Part shown: one piece after another, positions 23,677 through 32,338 of the stretch | How positions within the stretch are numbered: the stretch's first letter is position 1 | Layout: each line of letters opens with the position of its first letter | Assembly: GCF_001613365.1 (NCBI RefSeq) | Contig: NZ_BDCF01000028.1 | Location: 1 to 33,434 of the forward strand | Reading direction: 5' to 3' | Origin: Nocardia xishanensis NBRC 101358 | GTDB lineage: Bacteria > Actinomycetota > Actinomycetes > Mycobacteriales > Mycobacteriaceae | DNA length: 33,434 nt | Notes under the pieces: generated by a model | Seen by the model: the letters and a program-made list of their open reading frames with translations, nothing else | Told to the model about the DNA's origin: nothing | Database searches by the model: none | Made by a program: the position numbers and the translations under genes

Positions 23677-24081
23677 ATGTCGACCAAAATTTCCACTCAC
23701 CCCACCGAAGTCTGCTCGCACCGGCCCGATCCCGCTGCGCGGGTGCGAGTTTCGATCACCTTCCCGAGCGACGAGATCACGTTGTGCGCCGTCGCGGGAG
23801 AGGTGGATCAATTCACCGCCGACGAGCTGCGCCGGCATCTGATCGGTGCGCTCGACAAGGCCGCGCCTCGCGTGGTTGTCGATCTGTCCATGGTGTCGTT
23901 CCTCGGCATCGCGGGCCTGCGGGTGCTCTTCGAGGCACGCTCACGCATCGAGCGGGCCGGAGGCAGGCTGCTGCTGGTCACAGGACCGCCGTGCGTGGAC
24001 CGGCTGCTTCAGGTGGCTTCCGACGACATCGCCTTCGAGACGACGAACGTTCTCGCGGGTGCTCTGCTCGACGCCGCGTAG
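23677..24081 (+). CDS. STAS-domain protein, anti-sigma factor antagonist-like
   Basis: The 134-aa product is a single STAS domain after a short tail of about 25 residues. STAS antagonists normally bind an anti-sigma kinase and are switched off by phosphorylation of a serine in D-S-S-G. Here the matching segment reads F-L-G-I-A-G-L (75-81), with no serine at either position, so the usual switch is absent. A SigB-type promoter lies 110 nt upstream. No anti-sigma kinase or sigma gene is adjacent. AGG lies 6 nt before the ATG. It may be a constitutive antagonist, or work in another way. Confidence 0.85.
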   Translation: MSTKISTHPTEVCSHRPDPAARVRVSITFPSDEITLCAVAGEVDQFTADELRRHLIGALDKAAPRVVVDLSMVSFLGIAGLRVLFEARSRIERAGGRLLLVTGPPCVDRLLQVASDDIAFETTNVLAGALLDAA

Positions 24082-24095
24082 TTCTGAGAAAGCAC

Positions 24096-24129
24096 GACGC
24101 CGCCCGGGTCTCGATTCCCGGGCGGCGTC
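24096..24129. terminator. 13-bp bidirectional terminator between the STAS gene and ksi
   Basis: GACGCCGCCCGGG (24096-24108) and CCCGGGCGGCGTC (24117-24129) pair perfectly around an 8-nt loop, between the stops of the two convergent genes. Confidence 0.8.
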
Positions 24130-24144
24130 GGCGTCGTCGGTGGC

Positions 24145-24522
24145 TCAGATCGGCTCGCTACGCATGTCGTCCTGGCTCCAGTAGGCGCGCATCTTGATGA
24201 TCTTGCCCTGCTCGTCGAACTCCATCGTGTCGATCGGCGTGAGCGTGAAGCGCTTATCGCCGACCTTGGTGACCACATCGAACATGAAGGCGGCGTGGTT
24301 GCCCGCGACCCGCACGGTGTCGGCGTGCAGCGCGGTGGACCGGTCCAGGTTGTCGAACACGGAGTAGAACTCGCGGATGGCATCGTGGCCCTGGCGGACG
24401 GGGGTGCCCGCGGGGTCCTCGACGGTCGCGTCGGACGCGTAGAGCTCCACGATGGATTCCGTGGGCCCGGTGCCGACCAGCTTGACGTACTGCTCGACGA
24501 CATCGCGAATCTGTTGTGTCAT
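24145..24522 (-). CDS. ksi: Ketosteroid (Delta5-3-keto) isomerase
   Basis: The 125-aa product is close along its length to the Pseudomonas/Comamonas Delta5-3-ketosteroid isomerases, which move the double bond of 3-oxo-Delta5-steroids to Delta4. The catalytic residues are all present: Tyr12 (E-Q-Y-V-K-L-V), Asp36 (A-T-V-E-D-P-A-G) and Asp98 (P-I-D-T-M-E-F), spaced 24 and 62 residues apart against 24 and 63 in P. putida KSI (Tyr16, Asp40, Asp103). The C-terminal M-R-A-Y-W-S is also shared. The ATG at 24522 has AGGGG 5 nt upstream; the longer frame is noise. A KstR-type operator lies 18 nt upstream, which supports a role in sterol catabolism. No other steroid gene is in the window. Confidence 0.85.
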   Translation of the reverse strand: MTQQIRDVVEQYVKLVGTGPTESIVELYASDATVEDPAGTPVRQGHDAIREFYSVFDNLDRSTALHADTVRVAGNHAAFMFDVVTKVGDKRFTLTPIDTMEFDEQGKIIKMRAYWSQDDMRSEPI

Positions 24523-24539
24523 GTCAACCCCTGACGAAT

Positions 24540-24553
24540 TGAAACGTGTTCCA
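24540..24553 (-). promoter_or_regulatory. KstR-type operator upstream of ksi
   Basis: The sequence TGAAACGTGTTCCA is a perfect match to the KstR consensus TNNAACNNGTTNNA and sits inside a wider dyad (24537-24556, 16 of 20 positions symmetric). It lies 18-31 nt before the ksi start, where a repressor would block transcription. KstR is the TetR-family repressor of cholesterol catabolism in mycobacteria and rhodococci. Confidence 0.65.
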
Positions 24554-24556
24554 ATT

Positions 24557-24995
24557 CGGAGGCTAGCAGTCCATGGGCGCGCCGGATAGCCCGAAGGCCG
24601 TTCATCGGGACGCGGATCGCTGTGCGGTTGTGCGTGCCACGCGGAACGCGGTGACGATTCGTCGTGAACGAATCGCGCCCGAGACGGGGAGCGCCGTTGA
24701 TCCCCCTGGTTCGCCGTTGAACCTTGATCCCGCGTGGACGCTGCTGTACTTCTTTTCGCCCCGGTCGCTCGATGTGTTACGTCGGTCACATTTTATTACT
24801 CGCCGACGGTGCCGTTATAGCTTCCTTCGTCCGTTTCGTGTGCTTCGCGTGTGTTGTTCACCTGTTCTGACGGCGACGCGCCAGAAAACTCATCGCAACA
24901 TTTGACCGGTGTGTCGGCGGTCCGGCGCCGGTGCCGTGCTGTTTACTCGGTGCGGTCAACCAGATGTTCGAGTGACGAGTGAAAGCGGAGGAGAC
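24557..24995. other. Long upstream region of mihF with AT-rich patch and dyad
   Basis: No gene is supported in these 439 bp. CGATTCGT (24655-24662) and ACGAATCG (24668-24675) form a perfect 8-bp dyad with a 5-nt centre. From about 24765 to 24860 the sequence is rich in T and poorer in GC than its surroundings; the -10-like TAGCTT lies at 24818-24823, and TTGACC at 24902-24907 has no good partner. The mihF promoter is probably here but cannot be fixed. Confidence 0.45.
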
Positions 24996-25310
24996 ATGGC
25001 ACTGCCCACGATGACCGCCGAGCAGCGCACCGAGGCGTTGGCCAAAGCGGCTGCGGTGCGCAAGGCGCGCTCCGAACTGATCGGCAAGGTCAAGGCCGGC
25101 AAGGTGTCGGTCGCCGACCTGCTGAAGAAGGCGGAGTCCGATGATCTGGTGAAGAAGACGAAGGTGGCGGCGGTGATCAAGGCCCTGCCCGGCGTCGGTC
25201 CGGTGAAGGCCGCGAAGCTGATGGATCAGGCCGAGATCCCCGAGGACCGCCGCATCGGCGGCCTGGGCGCGCGGCAGCGCGAGGCACTGCTCAAGGCCCT
25301 CGACGCCTGA
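24996..25310 (+). CDS. mihF: Integration host factor, actinobacterial type (mIHF)
   Basis: mIHF is a small essential nucleoid protein of actinobacteria, unrelated in fold to the HU/IHF family, that binds and bends DNA. The 104-aa product has the family layout: helical Lys/Arg-rich N-terminal part (A-L-A-K-A-A-A-V-R-K-A-R-S-E-L), the L-L-K-K-A-E-S-D-D helix, and the DNA-binding helix-two-turn-helix A-L-P-G-V-G-P-V-K-A, ending R-R-I-G-G-L-G-A-R-Q. GGAGGAG precedes the ATG at good distance. The usual neighbour gmk is missing; the next gene is convergent. Confidence 0.93.
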   Translation: MALPTMTAEQRTEALAKAAAVRKARSELIGKVKAGKVSVADLLKKAESDDLVKKTKVAAVIKALPGVGPVKAAKLMDQAEIPEDRRIGGLGARQREALLKALDA

Positions 25311-25335
25311 CGGTGTCGTAGCGACCTGGTTCGAG

Positions 25336-25419
25336 CCGGAGGCGCACGCCGGCACGCCCGAGGTGACCTACCCGGCTCCGCGCCGACGGTCGCCCGGGCC
25401 CCTCGTGCGACGCCTCCGG
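25336..25419. repeat. Long-range inverted repeat between convergent genes
   Basis: CCGGAGGCG (25336-25344) is exactly complementary to CGCCTCCGG (25411-25419), extendable by one base pair outward. The 66-nt loop makes a simple terminator uncertain, but the place between the mihF stop and the convergent membrane gene suggests one. Confidence 0.35.
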
Positions 25420-25444
25420 CCAGGCACCCGCCGATGCGCGGGGC

Positions 25445-25972
25445 TCAGCGCGTCGGACGGCGGCGCGGGAAGTGAAATTCGATGGGCCGTGGGTCGGGCG
25501 CCTGCGCCGGAGTCACCAGCAGGCAGGCCGCGCCGAGCGCTAGGAGGATCGCGGCGGCGAGCAGGCTCAGCGTGAAGCTGACGCCGCTCATGGCGTCCGG
25601 CTGGTGAAACGCGTGATAGATGACATGCGGGGTGGCGAAGACCAGCCAGCCCAGCCCCGCGGCCTGCGCCAGCGCGCTGCCCCCGCGCCACAGCGCGAAG
25701 CCGCTCACCGCGGCGAGGGCCAGGAAGAAGGCCCCGACATCGCCGGTCAGGTGATGGTTGTAGGGGCCGTCGGCGGCGACCCAATGCATCCCGAATCCAG
25801 GGAAACTCGTATACCAGGAGTGCGGTGCGAGCACTGCCCACAGGCCCACCACCGCACCCTGAAACGTCAGTATCCCCAACATGATTCGCACAGCCAGCCA
25901 TCGGTGGCGGTGCTGCTCGAAACGCATCCGGACGCGCACGCCGCCGGACTTTCCTTCCACCGAGATCCGCAT
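25445..25972 (-). CDS. Integral membrane protein of unknown function
   Basis: The 175-aa product has a short basic N-terminus and about four membrane segments (roughly 28-50, 77-95, 102-122 and 130-152), with a His/Trp-containing loop (W-Y-T-S-F-P-G-F-G-M-H-W-V) between the first two. I do not recognise a named family; it looks like the conserved small membrane proteins of actinobacteria. The ATG at 25972 is chosen for its GGAG 6 nt upstream rather than the start at 26017. A TACCGT -10 candidate lies at 26016-26021 on the minus strand. It follows fdhD by 84 nt and may be partly co-transcribed. Confidence 0.75.
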   Translation of the reverse strand: MRISVEGKSGGVRVRMRFEQHRHRWLAVRIMLGILTFQGAVVGLWAVLAPHSWYTSFPGFGMHWVAADGPYNHHLTGDVGAFFLALAAVSGFALWRGGSALAQAAGLGWLVFATPHVIYHAFHQPDAMSGVSFTLSLLAAAILLALGAACLLVTPAQAPDPRPIEFHFPRRRPTR

Positions 25973-26056
25973 CGATCGCTCCGTTCCTCGCCGAAGGGTG
26001 TTCGGGCGTGCAGTCACGGTAGAACGGACAACGAGTAACGGGCAATAGTCGTCGAG

Positions 26057-26893
26057 TCAGCTCGCGGGACGCGCGGTGGATCGCCGGTCGACGCGGTGCG
26101 CGCCGGAGTAGACGTTCATTGTGTCGCCGCGCAGGAAGCCGACCAGTGTGAGACCGGATTCCTCGGCCAGGTCGACCGCGAGCGAGCTCGGCGCCGACAC
26201 CGCTCCGAGCATCGGCACACCGGCCATCACCGCCTTCTGGACCAGCTCGAACGACGCTCGCCCGCTCACGATGAGCACCAGATCGGATGCGGGAATGCGG
26301 TTTTCGCGCAGCGCCCAGCCCAGCACCTTGTCCACCGCATTGTGCCTGCCGACGTCCTCCCGAACCGCGAGCACCGTCCCGTCGGCGGTGAACAGGCCCG
26401 CGGCGTGCAGTCCGCCGGTGGCGTCGAAGACCGCCTGCCCCGCGCGCAGCGTCTCGGGCATGCCGGAGAGTGCGGCTGGGTCGACGGCGGGCCCATCGTC
26501 CGGGAGCGGGTAGCGGGTATGGGCCTTGACCTCGTCGAGGGCGGTCTTGCCGCAGAGCCCGCACGAGCTGGTGGTGAGGAAGTTGCGCGCGCGTGCGGGG
26601 GCGGGGACACGCAGCTCGACGTCGAGCACGTTGTAGGTGTTGCGGCCCTCCGCGTCGGTACCCGCGCAGTAGCGGGCGCTCACCACGTCCTCGGCCGATT
26701 CGATGATGTTCTCGCTCAACAAGAATCCGTGCACCAGGTCGACATCGGCGCCGGGGGTGCGCATGGTGACGGTCAGCGATCGCCCGCCGAGCCGGATCTC
26801 CAGCGGTTCCTCCACGGCCAGCGTGTCGGGCCGCTGGATCTCCCCGGACGGGGAGAGGCGCAGGGTGCGACGGCGTGCGGTCACGCGGCTCAC
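26057..26893 (-). CDS. fdhD: Formate dehydrogenase sulfurtransferase FdhD
   Basis: FdhD transfers sulfur from a cysteine desulfurase to the molybdenum cofactor, making formate dehydrogenase active. The 278-aa product has the sulfur-carrying C-x-x-C as Cys111 and Cys114 in T-S-S-C-G-L-C-G-K, the segment G-F-L-L-S-E, and R-E-D-V-G-R-H-N-A-V-D-K. The GTG at 26893 is the start: its ribosome site GCGAGG comes from the last 80-bp repeat, and its first bases overlap the stop of the last mini-ORF (GTGA). The frame is open to 26980 only because it runs through the repeat. Its client is the fdhF product encoded just upstream. Confidence 0.93.
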   Translation of the reverse strand: MSRVTARRRTLRLSPSGEIQRPDTLAVEEPLEIRLGGRSLTVTMRTPGADVDLVHGFLLSENIIESAEDVVSARYCAGTDAEGRNTYNVLDVELRVPAPARARNFLTTSSCGLCGKTALDEVKAHTRYPLPDDGPAVDPAALSGMPETLRAGQAVFDATGGLHAAGLFTADGTVLAVREDVGRHNAVDKVLGWALRENRIPASDLVLIVSGRASFELVQKAVMAGVPMLGAVSAPSSLAVDLAEESGLTLVGFLRGDTMNVYSGAHRVDRRSTARPAS

Positions 26894-26973
26894 GACCCAA
26901 CCTCGCTGTCGCTCGGCTGCGTCGTGCGCCGGGGGGCGCTGTGCTGGTGGTTCACTCGCTGACGCTCGTTCAC
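26890..26973 (-). CDS. Repeat-encoded mini-ORF 3 (27 codons)
   Basis: The last unit of the chain; its TGA overlaps the fdhD GTG start (GTGA), so fdhD translation may depend on ribosomes passing through all three mini-ORFs or on the GCGAGG inside this unit. Confidence 0.4.
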   Translation of the reverse strand: MNERQRVNHQHSAPRRTTQPSDSEVGS

Positions 26974-27129
26974 GACCCAACCTCGCTGTCGCTCGGCTGC
27001 GTCGTGCGCCGGGGGGCGCTGTGCTGGTGGTTCACTCGCTGACGCTCGTTCACGACCCAACCTCGCTGTCGCTCGGCTGCGTCGTGCGCCGGGGGGCGCT
27101 GTGCTGGTGGTTCGCTCGCTGACGCTCGT

Positions 27130-27130
<1 letters not shown>
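26891..27130 (-). repeat. Three 80-bp tandem repeats (MIRU-like) between fdhF and fdhD
   Basis: Units at 26891-26970, 26971-27050 and 27051-27130 are identical except for one base (27114, G instead of A). They fill the fdhF-fdhD gap exactly. On the minus strand each unit supplies a GTG overlapping the previous stop as GTGA, a 27-codon ORF, a GCGAGG ribosome site and the next GTGA. Without the repeats, fdhF and fdhD would overlap by 4 nt. This is the layout of mycobacterial interspersed repetitive units (MIRUs). Confidence 0.92.
26970..27053 (-). CDS. Repeat-encoded mini-ORF 2 (27 codons)
   Basis: Identical to mini-ORF 3, with Val at residue 7. Start and stop overlap those of mini-ORFs 1 and 3 as GTGA, and a GCGAGG ribosome site lies 7 nt before the GTG. 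Confidence 0.4.
   Translation of the reverse strand: MNERQRVNHQHSAPRRTTQPSDSEVGS

Positions 27131-27133
<3 letters not shown>
27050..27133 (-). CDS. Repeat-encoded mini-ORF 1 (27 codons)
   Basis: The GTG at 27133 overlaps the fdhF stop (GTGA), and the stop overlaps the GTG of mini-ORF 2. The peptide is hydrophilic, begins V-N-E-R-Q-R-A-N and ends S-D-S-E-V-G-S. It probably matters as a coupling device rather than as a protein. It differs from the other two by Ala for Val at residue 7. Confidence 0.4.
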
Positions 27134-29439
<2,306 letters not shown>

Positions 29440-29598
29440 GTCTTTATTGTCCTCTCCGCACGCTGACTGTCTCAGCAGGACTGCTCCCGTGCTCTTGCAT
29501 CGTAGGCCGCGGCGCGACGTGCGACATACCTCGTCGAGCGGAATCGACCGTCCGCCGCGACAGCGCTGAGCAACGGCCGGGCGAAGCCAAGCGTCCGC

Positions 29599-30786
29599 TC
29601 AGGAACGACGCGTCTGGGCGGTGGCCGGGTGACGTTCGTCGGCGCGGTGGGTCAGGACCTTTTCGCCGATGCGGATGCGCCAACCGGGCGGCAGCTCGAC
29701 GGGCGCGGTGCCGATGCGGGTCCAGGTTTCCGTCCCCGGCCCCGCGACATAGGTGCCCGCGGGCGTTGACGCGTCGCGGACGAAGACCTTGCCCCGGTTG
29801 AGCGAGACGTAGGCGTGCACGCGGGAGACGTGCCGGTCCCTCGGCACCGCCAGCGGCGACGCGATGGCGTTGCGCACCGAATCGTCGGCGGTCGGGCTGC
29901 GGCCGATGACGTACGGACGGTCGAGCGGGTAGGCGGTGTCCTCGAAGACCAGCGCGCCAGTCGGGGCTTCGGCCTGCGGTGAGCCCTTCGGTGGGCGCGG
30001 TGGCGGGACGCGAACCCCGTGGGTGGCCGGATTCTTCTGCAAGGCAACAGGTTCGGGTCTCGCGGAGCCGAAGCCGGCGGTCTGCGACCAAGCGAGCGGC
30101 ATCGCCCTCGTACCGATGTCATGCGGGCGAGCGGCAGCCGGCGGGCGGCCGGTTCCGGCGCTCGGCTCGATCGGGGAGTCGGCGTCCTTCCTGGCGTCGT
30201 CGGAGTCGTCGGTCAGCGCCTCGAAGCCCGCGGGTGCGGTCGCCGGTGGTTCGGCGGATCCGGTCGTCGCGGTGGCGGCGGTGCGCTGCGGAGTCTTCGA
30301 TGCGCCCGCCTTGCGCACGGCGACGCGCCATTCGAAGCCGCCGCCGGGCACTGCGCCCGCGCGGAGGTCGGTGCGGGGCAGCGGGGTGATCGGAGCGCCG
30401 GTGTCTGCGCCGACGGTGATCCGGCGCACCGGTTCGCGCACGATCTCGTCCACCCAGGTGAACGCCCGCGCGCCGGAGAGCCTGCGGGCGCCCTCCGCGC
30501 CGTGGATCTCGGCGGCGACCGGCCCGCGCAGCAGGATGACCGTGCCGTCGTCGGTCGGGGCGACCACGCCGAACGGCGGCGGTTCCGAGCCGCTGCCGAA
30601 CACCACGGCGGCCAGCCGCTGGGCGATCGCGGCCCCTGGATGATCGCCCTCGGCGACCGCCTCTATGGCACCGAGAATCCGGTCGGTGGAAGCGGTTTCA
30701 CCCGCGAGATACACCACCACCGCGCCGAAGCGTGCAATCAGACCATCGCCCGGCGCGATTCCTACGGTCGACGGGTTCTTGCGCAC
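29599..30786 (-). CDS. FHA-domain protein
   Basis: The 395-aa product has a conserved N-terminal globular part of about 140 residues, a long Pro/Ala/Ser-rich linker (about 155-285) and a C-terminal forkhead-associated domain from about 290. The FHA core shows Y-V-I-G-R-S, the R-H-V-S-R-V-H-A phosphothreonine-binding loop and a D-A-S-T-P-A-G-T-Y-V strand (the usual N-G-T turn replaced by A-G-T). FHA domains read Ser/Thr-kinase phosphorylation, so a role in kinase signalling is likely. The GTG at 30786 is chosen for AAGGAGG 5 nt upstream; a GTG at 30807 is less good. It lies 159 nt upstream of fdhF on the same strand; a functional link is unproven. Confidence 0.85.
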   Translation of the reverse strand: MRKNPSTVGIAPGDGLIARFGAVVVYLAGETASTDRILGAIEAVAEGDHPGAAIAQRLAAVVFGSGSEPPPFGVVAPTDDGTVILLRGPVAAEIHGAEGARRLSGARAFTWVDEIVREPVRRITVGADTGAPITPLPRTDLRAGAVPGGGFEWRVAVRKAGASKTPQRTAATATTGSAEPPATAPAGFEALTDDSDDARKDADSPIEPSAGTGRPPAAARPHDIGTRAMPLAWSQTAGFGSARPEPVALQKNPATHGVRVPPPRPPKGSPQAEAPTGALVFEDTAYPLDRPYVIGRSPTADDSVRNAIASPLAVPRDRHVSRVHAYVSLNRGKVFVRDASTPAGTYVAGPGTETWTRIGTAPVELPPGWRIRIGEKVLTHRADERHPATAQTRRS

Positions 30787-30818
30787 CCGCGCCTCCTTCC
30801 CGCGCACTACCGGCGTCC

Positions 30819-30824
30819 AGCATA
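30819..30824 (-). promoter_or_regulatory. -10 box of the FHA gene
   Basis: TATGCT on the minus strand fits TANNNT and would start transcription about 25 nt before the GTG at 30786, just ahead of its strong ribosome site. No good -35 was found. Confidence 0.4.
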
Positions 30825-31192
30825 GAGGCTCGCCTAGGCCGTGATGGGGCGCATCGGGACAGGAAGGGGCGGCTGGGCACCGCGCAACCGGTCGTGCGGG
30901 CGTGGAATTCCGCAGGGCAGCGCGGGAGTCGGCCGTCCGGCCCTCGCCCGGCGAATCGGTCGCTCCGTGATCGAGTCGACTTCGCGGCCGTCGAGTGTTC
31001 TCGGGCTCCGCGCTGTCGTCCCGATCACGCGGCGGGACGAGGCTTCCGTCGGCGGACGCTCGCCTCGATCGCTGGGGAACCCACGCTGACCGGCTCGGCC
31101 GGTGTCTTCGCGTTGATCGATGCCGGGACGCGTCCGGAGCGCGTCGTCACGGGCAGGCAAAGAAATCGCGCGACTTCGCCCGCGTCTCCGGC

Positions 31193-31198
31193 GATACT
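31193..31198 (+). promoter_or_regulatory. -10 box of the GNAT gene, probably leaderless
   Basis: GATACT, one base from TATACT, lies 7 nt before the ATG at 31206, and no Shine-Dalgarno is present. Confidence 0.45.
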
Positions 31199-31205
31199 CC
31201 CTCTC

Positions 31206-31733
31206 ATGCCAGCTCTCAGACCTGCGATCGATGCCGACCTGCCCGTTCTGCAGGATATCGAACGGGCGGCCGGAAAACCGTTCGCAGACATCGGCATGAC
31301 GACGGTCGCCGACGACGAGCCGCCGACACTCGCCACGCTGCGCGAATTCCAGCGGGCCGGGCGGGCTTGGGTTGTGACCGACGCGGCCGACCGGCCGATC
31401 GCCTACCTGATCCTCGGCCTCGTCGACGGCAACGCGCACGTCGATCAGGTCTCGGTCGACCCGGACCACGCCGGGCGACGCCTCGGCAAGCGACTCATCG
31501 ACCACGCCGTCCGCTGGGCGCGGGCCAACGGGCTGCCCGCGATCACTCTGACCACGTTCGCCGAGGTGGCGTGGAACGGTCCGTACTACGAGCGCCTCGG
31601 CTTCCGGTACCTGTCGGCCGCCGAGGAGACGCCGGGACTGCGCGCCCTGCGCACCGCCGAAGCCGAGCACGGACTCGACCGGTGGCCCCGCGCCTGCATG
31701 CGCGCCGAACTCGACACGTGGGTCTTCGACTGA
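31206..31733 (+). CDS. GNAT-family N-acetyltransferase
   Basis: The 175-aa product is a single GNAT domain that uses acetyl-CoA to acetylate an amine; the acceptor is unknown. Motif A is clear: V-D-Q-V-S-V-D-P-D-H-A-G-R-R-L-G-K-R-L, with the pyrophosphate loop A-G-R-R-L-G-K. Motif B holds W-N-G-P-Y-Y-E-R-L-G-F. The sequence between resembles actinobacterial GNATs of unknown substrate. The ATG at 31206 begins M-P-A-L-R-P-A-I-D-A-D-L, as is usual for the family; the open frame further upstream is noise. The start has a -10 box 7 nt away and is probably leaderless. Confidence 0.88.
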   Translation: MPALRPAIDADLPVLQDIERAAGKPFADIGMTTVADDEPPTLATLREFQRAGRAWVVTDAADRPIAYLILGLVDGNAHVDQVSVDPDHAGRRLGKRLIDHAVRWARANGLPAITLTTFAEVAWNGPYYERLGFRYLSAAEETPGLRALRTAEAEHGLDRWPRACMRAELDTWVFD

Positions 31734-32090
31734 AAGCTGTGTCGCTCGGCTGGTCCCGCACCGTCAGACTCCTCGACTCTGATCGCCTGAATTGCGGCTG
31801 GATCACGCAGGCGCGTGGGCCAGCAGCACGAGACCGGCTTCGACCGCGTTCGCTCCCGCCGAGCCGCCTCCTCGGCGTTAGCGACCGAGCGCACTGCGAG
31901 CGTGGCCGGACATTCGGATCGGTTTCGATGTCGGCATCGGTCGTTGCTCCGGAATCGCTGGAGCCGATACTCGGGATCGCCTGGGGGCCAATGCTTCCGG
32001 TCGGTGGCCTGACGTAAGGTGTTGCCACCTCCTGCCGAGGGGCGGTGGACATTGGTCCAGACACCGCGCCCAGGGAGGAGGTGGTGGGGA
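31734..32090. other. Intergenic region before the small membrane ORF
   Basis: No convincing gene is seen in these 357 bp. Minus-strand frames around 31807-31925 read locally protein-like (Ala/Glu-rich) but need frame changes, so a decayed gene is possible. A TAAGGT -10 candidate (32015-32020) could serve the small ORF at 32091. Confidence 0.4.
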
Positions 32091-32207
32091 ATGGCGAAAC
32101 ATCGCCGGAAAAAGAATGAGGCTCCGGTCGATTACGGCATCGTCTTGGTTACTGCTGCCGTGATCCCCGGAGCGCTCCTTCTGGTCCGCCGAGTGCGGGC
32201 CAACTGA
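32091..32207 (+). CDS. Predicted 38-aa single-pass membrane peptide
   Basis: An AGGAGG lies 9 nt before the ATG at 32091, within a purine-rich leader. The peptide has a basic head (M-A-K-H-R-R-K-K-N), one hydrophobic segment at about 19-35 (Y-G-I-V-L-V-T-A-A-V-I-P-G-A-L-L-L) and a basic tail (R-R-V-R-A-N). That pattern is typical of small membrane proteins and unlikely in random high-GC sequence. A CCCAC/GTGGG hairpin follows at 32208-32220. No family is recognised. Its function is unknown. Confidence 0.55.
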   Translation: MAKHRRKKNEAPVDYGIVLVTAAVIPGALLLVRRVRAN

Positions 32208-32279
32208 CCCACCCGGTGGGGCGTCGCTACAACGGCGCTCCACCTCTCGACATCACTCGCGTGACGCGTCCCAGCATAC

Positions 32280-32296
32280 AGGCAACGCAATTGCCT
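32280..32296 (-). terminator. Hairpin downstream of glpD
   Basis: AGGCAA and TTGCCT form a 6-bp stem with a 5-nt loop about 45 nt past the minus-strand glpD stop. There is no U-tract, so this is only a candidate. Confidence 0.3.
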
Positions 32297-32338
32297 CGCC
32301 TGAATACACAATGAGGCGCACGGTCCGATCGACGCCGG

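Larger units (their letters stand above)
30787..31205. other. Divergent intergenic region between the FHA and GNAT genes
   Basis: No gene is supported in these 419 bp; the open frames are low-quality, Arg/Ser-rich. At the left is the FHA ribosome site and -10 box, at the right the GNAT -10 box. The middle, about 30840-31150, shows nothing I can interpret. Confidence 0.5.

Noticed and set aside
31543..32064. 173-codon minus-strand frame over the end of the GNAT gene
   Set aside because: Poor third-position GC pattern outside the overlap, and it is mostly the shadow of the GNAT gene.
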